NCBI GenBank assembly: GCA_016290325.1
Contig: JAEETL010000002.1
Location: 1-64,000, forward strand
Reading direction: 5' to 3'
DNA: 64,000 nucleotides
From: Muribaculaceae bacterium
Lineage (GTDB): Bacteria; Bacteroidota; Bacteroidia; Bacteroidales; Muribaculaceae
In this document: positions 60,759 through 64,000 of the stretch, piece by piece
Layout: each line of letters starts with the position of its first letter
Position numbering within the stretch: position 1 is the stretch's first letter
The notes under the pieces: model-generated
What the model saw: the letters and a program-made list of their open reading frames with translations, nothing else
The model's database searches: none
Told to the model about the DNA's origin: nothing
Made by a program: the position numbers and the translations under genes

Positions 60759-60794
60759 AACGGTTCTTCTTTGGAGCACTTCAAAAGAACCGTT
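60759..60794 (+). terminator. Terminator after the PAP2 phosphatase gene
   Basis: AACGGTTCTT (60759-60768) pairs with AAGAACCGTT (60785-60794) around a 16-base loop and is followed by TCTTTTTTG. It lies 38 bases past the stop and abuts the ispD promoter. Confidence 0.75.
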
Positions 60795-60799
60795 TCTTT

Positions 60800-60833
60800 T
60801 TTGCCTTTTATTGCTTGTTTTTGCTTAACTTTG
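60800..60833 (+). promoter_or_regulatory. ispD-recG promoter
   Basis: TTTG at 60800-60803 and TAACTTTG at 60826-60833 are separated by 22 bases, slightly longer than ideal. The -7 box is a full match and predicts a leader of about 20 bases before ispD. Confidence 0.6.
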
Positions 60834-60857
60834 CAAGCCTAAAATAGTGAAAACAAC

Positions 60858-61541
60858 ATGAGAACGGTAGCGATTATAGTAGCTGGTGGCAGCGGTACGC
60901 GTTTTGGCGCTGAGATGCCCAAGCAGTTCCTGGAACTGGGTGGGCTTCCCATCCTGATGCGAACCATCGAGGCCTTTGAAGAAAATGGGGACGGTTCTTT
61001 TGATGTCATCGTGGCTTTGCCCCAAGGGCAGATGGAGCTATGGCAGCAATTATGCCGTGAATATGGCTTTGAGGTTCCTCACCGTATTGTGCCTGGCGGC
61101 GAGACACGCTGGCACAGCGTGAAAAACGCGCTCGACAGCATTGTTGACATCACCGATGTTGATGTGATTTCCGTGCATGACGGCGTGCGCCCATTAGCTG
61201 GCCCCGATCTCATCAATCGCGTCCTTGAGGCAGCCCGTCGCGATGGTGCTGCCATTCCCGTGGTCATGCTCAATGATTCGGTTCGTCAGGTTGATGGCGA
61301 GGCAAGCCATGCCCTTGACCGTTCATCGCTGCGAGCCGTACAAACACCTCAGGCGTTTGATGCCCGATTGCTGATGGAAGCTTATAGGCAAAAGTTTGAT
61401 CCGACTTTTACCGACGATGCCTCGGTGGTCGAGCGGTATGGCCACAGTGTGATCCTTGTTGAAGGTGACCCGAAGAATTTGAAAATTACCCGTCCAATGG
61501 ACCTGGCGCTTGCCGAATACTTGCTCAACCCCGATGCCTGA
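60858..61541 (+). CDS. ispD: 2-C-methyl-D-erythritol 4-phosphate cytidylyltransferase
   Basis: This 227-residue enzyme is the third step of the MEP pathway to isoprenoids, transferring CMP from CTP to methylerythritol phosphate. The CTP-binding loop VAIIVAGGSGTRFGAEMPKQ, ISVHDGVRPL and LRAVQTPQAF are diagnostic; TDDASVVERYG and GDPKNLKITRP complete the family pattern. Its last 8 bases overlap the recG start, so the two are translationally coupled. Undecaprenyl phosphate for the glycan locus derives from this pathway. Confidence 0.95.
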   Translation: MRTVAIIVAGGSGTRFGAEMPKQFLELGGLPILMRTIEAFEENGDGSFDVIVALPQGQMELWQQLCREYGFEVPHRIVPGGETRWHSVKNALDSIVDITDVDVISVHDGVRPLAGPDLINRVLEAARRDGAAIPVVMLNDSVRQVDGEASHALDRSSLRAVQTPQAFDARLLMEAYRQKFDPTFTDDASVVERYGHSVILVEGDPKNLKITRPMDLALAEYLLNPDA

Positions 61542-63633
61542 CCTGCGCCACACCGACATACAGTACCTGCACGGCGTGGGCCCCAAGCGTGCCGAACTGC
61601 TCAAAAAAGAGCTCGGCATATCTTCATATTACGACCTGCTGTATTATTTCCCGTTCCGTTATATCGATCGCAGCGTCATTAACAAAGTTAATGAATTGAC
61701 GGGCGATGAGACAGCGGTGCAGCTCAAGGGGCGCTTCATTACTTTCACGGCGGTAGGTGAGGGACGAAAGCGACGCCTTCAGGCTTTGTTCACCGACGGA
61801 ACCGGCACCATCGAGGTCGTGTGGTTTAACCGTGTGGCATCTATCCAGCGCAGCTATAACACCCAGACTCAGTATGTCCTCTTTGGCAAACCCTCATTGT
61901 TCAACAATCACCTCAATATCGTTCATCCCGAGGTGGATGTGGCCAACGGTGAGATCGTGAACCAGGGCCTGCAGGGCGTTTATAACCTTACCGAAACGCT
62001 GCGTAACCGCTCGTTTACCTCACGAGCAATCCACAAGCTTGTGGTTGGCCTATTGAGCACCCCAGCCGTGGAGCATATCGAGGAGACATTGCCTCCCGAA
62101 CTGATACAGCGTTACCGCCTCATGCCGCTGGCCGAGTCGTTGCGCAACATTCACTTGCCTGCCGACCAGCGCGCTTTGCAACGGGCACAGCTGAGGCTCA
62201 AGTTTGAGGAGTTGTTTTTCCTGGAACTGAACATTTTGCACTATATCAAGGGGAGCAGCCGCCGGTTGGTGGGCCATGTCTTCAGCCAGGTGGGCGCCTA
62301 TTTCAACGGTTTTTATCACAATGTGCTCCAGTTCCCGCTCACGGGGGCTCAAAAGCGGGTCATCCGCGAGATGCGCCACGATATGGGCAGCGGCAAGCAG
62401 ATGAACCGCCTGCTGCAAGGCGATGTGGGTAGTGGTAAGACGGTTGTGGCGTTCATGACCGCGCTTATTGCCCTAGACAACGGCTATCAGGCCTGTATCA
62501 TGGCTCCTACCGAGATTTTGGCGGGACAGCATCTTGAGACCATCAAACCGCTTGCCGACGCCATCGGCGTTAAGGTGGCGCTCTTGACGGGCTCGACCCG
62601 CAAAAAACAGCGCACTGCCATCCACGAGGCGCTGATGAGCGGTGAGTTGCAGATTCTTATCGGCACCCATGCTCTCATCGAGGATACGGTGCAGTTCCGC
62701 AACTTGGGTCTGGCCATCATCGATGAGCAGCACCGCTTTGGCGTGGCGCAACGTGCCCGCTTGTGGAGCAAGAACCGTATCGCGCCGCCCCATGTGCTGG
62801 TGATGACGGCAACCCCCATTCCGCGCACGTTGGCGATGACGGTCTATGGTGACCTCGATGTGTCGGTCATAGACGAACTGCCGCCGGGCCGCAAGCCTGT
62901 CACGACAGTGTTGCGCCATGAGCCCGACCGCTTCAAGATGTATCAGTTTGTAGGCTCGCAGTTGAGGCAGGGGCACCAGGCTTATATCGTCTATCCCCTC
63001 ATCGAGGAGAACGAGAAACTTGACCTGCATGCGTTGGAACAGGGCTATGAACAGGTGTGTGACGTCTTCCCGCACTATAACGTGGCGATGGTTCACGGGC
63101 GCATGAAACCCGCTGAGAAAGACTATCAGATGAATCTATTCGCGTCAGGACAGGCCCATATCCTCGTGGCGACCACGGTTATCGAGGTGGGCGTGAACGT
63201 ACCCAATGCCTCGGTCATGGTCATCGAGGATGCCGAGCGTTTTGGCCTATCGCAACTGCACCAGTTACGCGGCAGGGTGGGGCGCGGCGCTGACCAAAGC
63301 TATTGCATCCTCATGGCGCGTAGTGACCTGGGTCGTGACACGCGGCATCGCCTGCAGGTGATGACCCAGACCAACGACGGTTTCGTTGTGGCCGAGGAGG
63401 ACATGAAACTGCGCGGACCAGGTGACATGGAAGGCACCCAGCAGAGCGGCATCGCCTTTAACCTGCACATCGCTAATCTCGCTCAGGACGGCCAGATTAT
63501 CCAGATGGCGCGTAATGCCGCCGAGGACTATCTGAGGGAGGATCCCAAACTGGAATCCCCCTGGGGGCGCAGGATGGCCGCACACCTGCGCGACCTCTTT
63601 GACAAGCAAGCCAATTGGGGCCTGATTTCCTAA
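61534..63633 (+). CDS. recG: ATP-dependent DNA helicase RecG
   Basis: This 699-residue helicase remodels stalled replication forks and Holliday junctions. An N-terminal wedge/OB domain (about residues 55-150) precedes the helicase core with Walker A GDVGSGKT (296-303), the DEQH box (397-400) and motif III VMTATPIPRTLAMTV. Later come IEVGVNVPNA, the QLHQLRGRVGRG motif VI and the RecG-specific DMKLRGPGDMEG TRG-region segment. I use the ATG at 61534, overlapping ispD; an in-frame start at 61510 would extend further into ispD. Length is typical. Confidence 0.96.
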   Translation: MPDLRHTDIQYLHGVGPKRAELLKKELGISSYYDLLYYFPFRYIDRSVINKVNELTGDETAVQLKGRFITFTAVGEGRKRRLQALFTDGTGTIEVVWFNRVASIQRSYNTQTQYVLFGKPSLFNNHLNIVHPEVDVANGEIVNQGLQGVYNLTETLRNRSFTSRAIHKLVVGLLSTPAVEHIEETLPPELIQRYRLMPLAESLRNIHLPADQRALQRAQLRLKFEELFFLELNILHYIKGSSRRLVGHVFSQVGAYFNGFYHNVLQFPLTGAQKRVIREMRHDMGSGKQMNRLLQGDVGSGKTVVAFMTALIALDNGYQACIMAPTEILAGQHLETIKPLADAIGVKVALLTGSTRKKQRTAIHEALMSGELQILIGTHALIEDTVQFRNLGLAIIDEQHRFGVAQRARLWSKNRIAPPHVLVMTATPIPRTLAMTVYGDLDVSVIDELPPGRKPVTTVLRHEPDRFKMYQFVGSQLRQGHQAYIVYPLIEENEKLDLHALEQGYEQVCDVFPHYNVAMVHGRMKPAEKDYQMNLFASGQAHILVATTVIEVGVNVPNASVMVIEDAERFGLSQLHQLRGRVGRGADQSYCILMARSDLGRDTRHRLQVMTQTNDGFVVAEEDMKLRGPGDMEGTQQSGIAFNLHIANLAQDGQIIQMARNAAEDYLREDPKLESPWGRRMAAHLRDLFDKQANWGLIS

Positions 63634-63787
63634 AAATCACACTGCAAATTTCGGATTTTGAACTGTTTGCATTTGTGAATTTTTTATTCAGTTGAGAAAC
63701 AGATATTTAACTCGCTCTGTTTAGGAAAGGAAACCAAACTTTACACTTTTTAGCAGTCTAAATGCCCCCCCTTCCAAAATAAATGCA

Positions 63788-63795
63788 TACATTTG
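63788..63795 (+). promoter_or_regulatory. -7 box for the final gene
   Basis: TACATTTG matches TAnnTTTG and predicts a leader of about 35 bases before the ATG at 63836. No -33 element is obvious. Confidence 0.55.
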
Positions 63796-63835
63796 TGCGT
63801 TCTTAAAAACAAATAGTCTTAGAAAATAACCCGAA

Positions 63836-64000
63836 ATGAATATAAAAAGTATATTTTTCGCCTTGACGGCGATGACCCTTTTTGCGCTTGGCACATCGGC
63901 TCAGAATGTGCAATCCGCTTCGAGCTTTAGCAAGAAGCACAGCGACCTCCTCGCTAAGCAGAGCCGAGTGAAGGACCAGATTCAGGTCAAGGAAGCCCAA
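63836..64000 (+). CDS. Start of a secreted protein, cut by the window edge
   Basis: The 55 codons present begin MNIKSIFFALTAMTLFALG and continue TSAQ, a clear signal peptide with a likely cleavage after the alanine at residue 22. The following sequence is hydrophilic with alternating charge (FSKKHSDLLAKQSRVKDQIQ), possibly the start of a helical or coiled segment. The frame is open at position 64000. The family cannot be recognised from so short a piece. The promoter box 40 bases upstream supports it as a real gene. Confidence 0.7.
   Translation, partial: MNIKSIFFALTAMTLFALGTSAQNVQSASSFSKKHSDLLAKQSRVKDQIQVKEAQ

Noticed and set aside
1-64000. tRNA genes, insertion sequences or phage genes
   Set aside because: I saw no tRNA cloverleaf, transposase or integrase motif on either strand; a dedicated tRNA search could still find something that I missed.

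Overview
The window looks like a chromosomal segment of a gut-type Bacteroidales bacterium. Muribaculaceae or Prevotellaceae are my best guesses, but this is inference because no rRNA or other strong phylogenetic marker is present. Supporting signs are the many TAnnTTTG -7 boxes (the Bacteroidetes primary-sigma signature), AT-rich start regions without Shine-Dalgarno sequences, a zinc-free type B L31, a 30-residue AURKAIP1/COX24-like basic protein, lipoproteins, and secreted proteins ending in dockerin-like repeats.

Layout. (1) 97-351: rpmE2 on the minus strand, then about 900 bases of AT-rich non-coding DNA holding the promoter and leader of a large surface-polysaccharide locus. (2) 1265-19014: glycan assembly. 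It contains glycosyltransferases, a CDP-6-deoxyhexose pathway (RfbF, RfbG, a reductase/epimerase, an RmlC-like epimerase), a Wzx flippase, an EpsG-type polymerase, an acyltransferase-3 protein, two tandemly duplicated GT4 genes, gene debris, a PglC-like initiating phosphoglycosyltransferase and a double NeuD/PglD acyltransferase fusion. (3) 19034-34903: an unusual acyl-carrier-protein module. It contains an SDR ketoreductase, four ACPs, an acyl-AMP ligase, two KASIII-like condensing enzymes, an ATP-grasp enzyme, an MBL hydrolase, a DegT/DnrJ aminotransferase, a second NeuD, a VOC protein and an FkbH-like HAD enzyme. A membrane acyltransferase, an EEP-family protein and a lipoprotein follow. 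I read this as a small fatty-acid/polyketide-style pathway that makes acyl groups on ACP and transfers them to an amino sugar of the glycan.

(4) 34998-50893: secreted and housekeeping genes. These are a GHL10-type glycoside-hydrolase lipoprotein, three secreted proteins with C-terminal dockerin-like modules (one carries an endonuclease I domain, one carries three PPC-like repeats), MarC, valS, rpiB, rlmN and a membrane-spanning kelch-AraC regulator. (5) 51274-64000: an alpha/beta hydrolase, ornithine catabolism (rocD, then the P5C dehydrogenase), rng, the small COX24-like protein, an HU protein, a SufT-like protein, an LpxH-like phosphatase, a PAP2 acid phosphatase, ispD-recG (overlapping) and the start of a secreted protein cut by the window edge.

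The most interesting items are the duplicated NeuD-ACP-KASIII cassettes with an FkbH/ACP arm inside the polysaccharide locus, two copies of a composite palindromic element (43608-43701 and 51084-51190) with hairpins at both ends, and a possible short RNA with its own promoter and terminator at 59651-59752.
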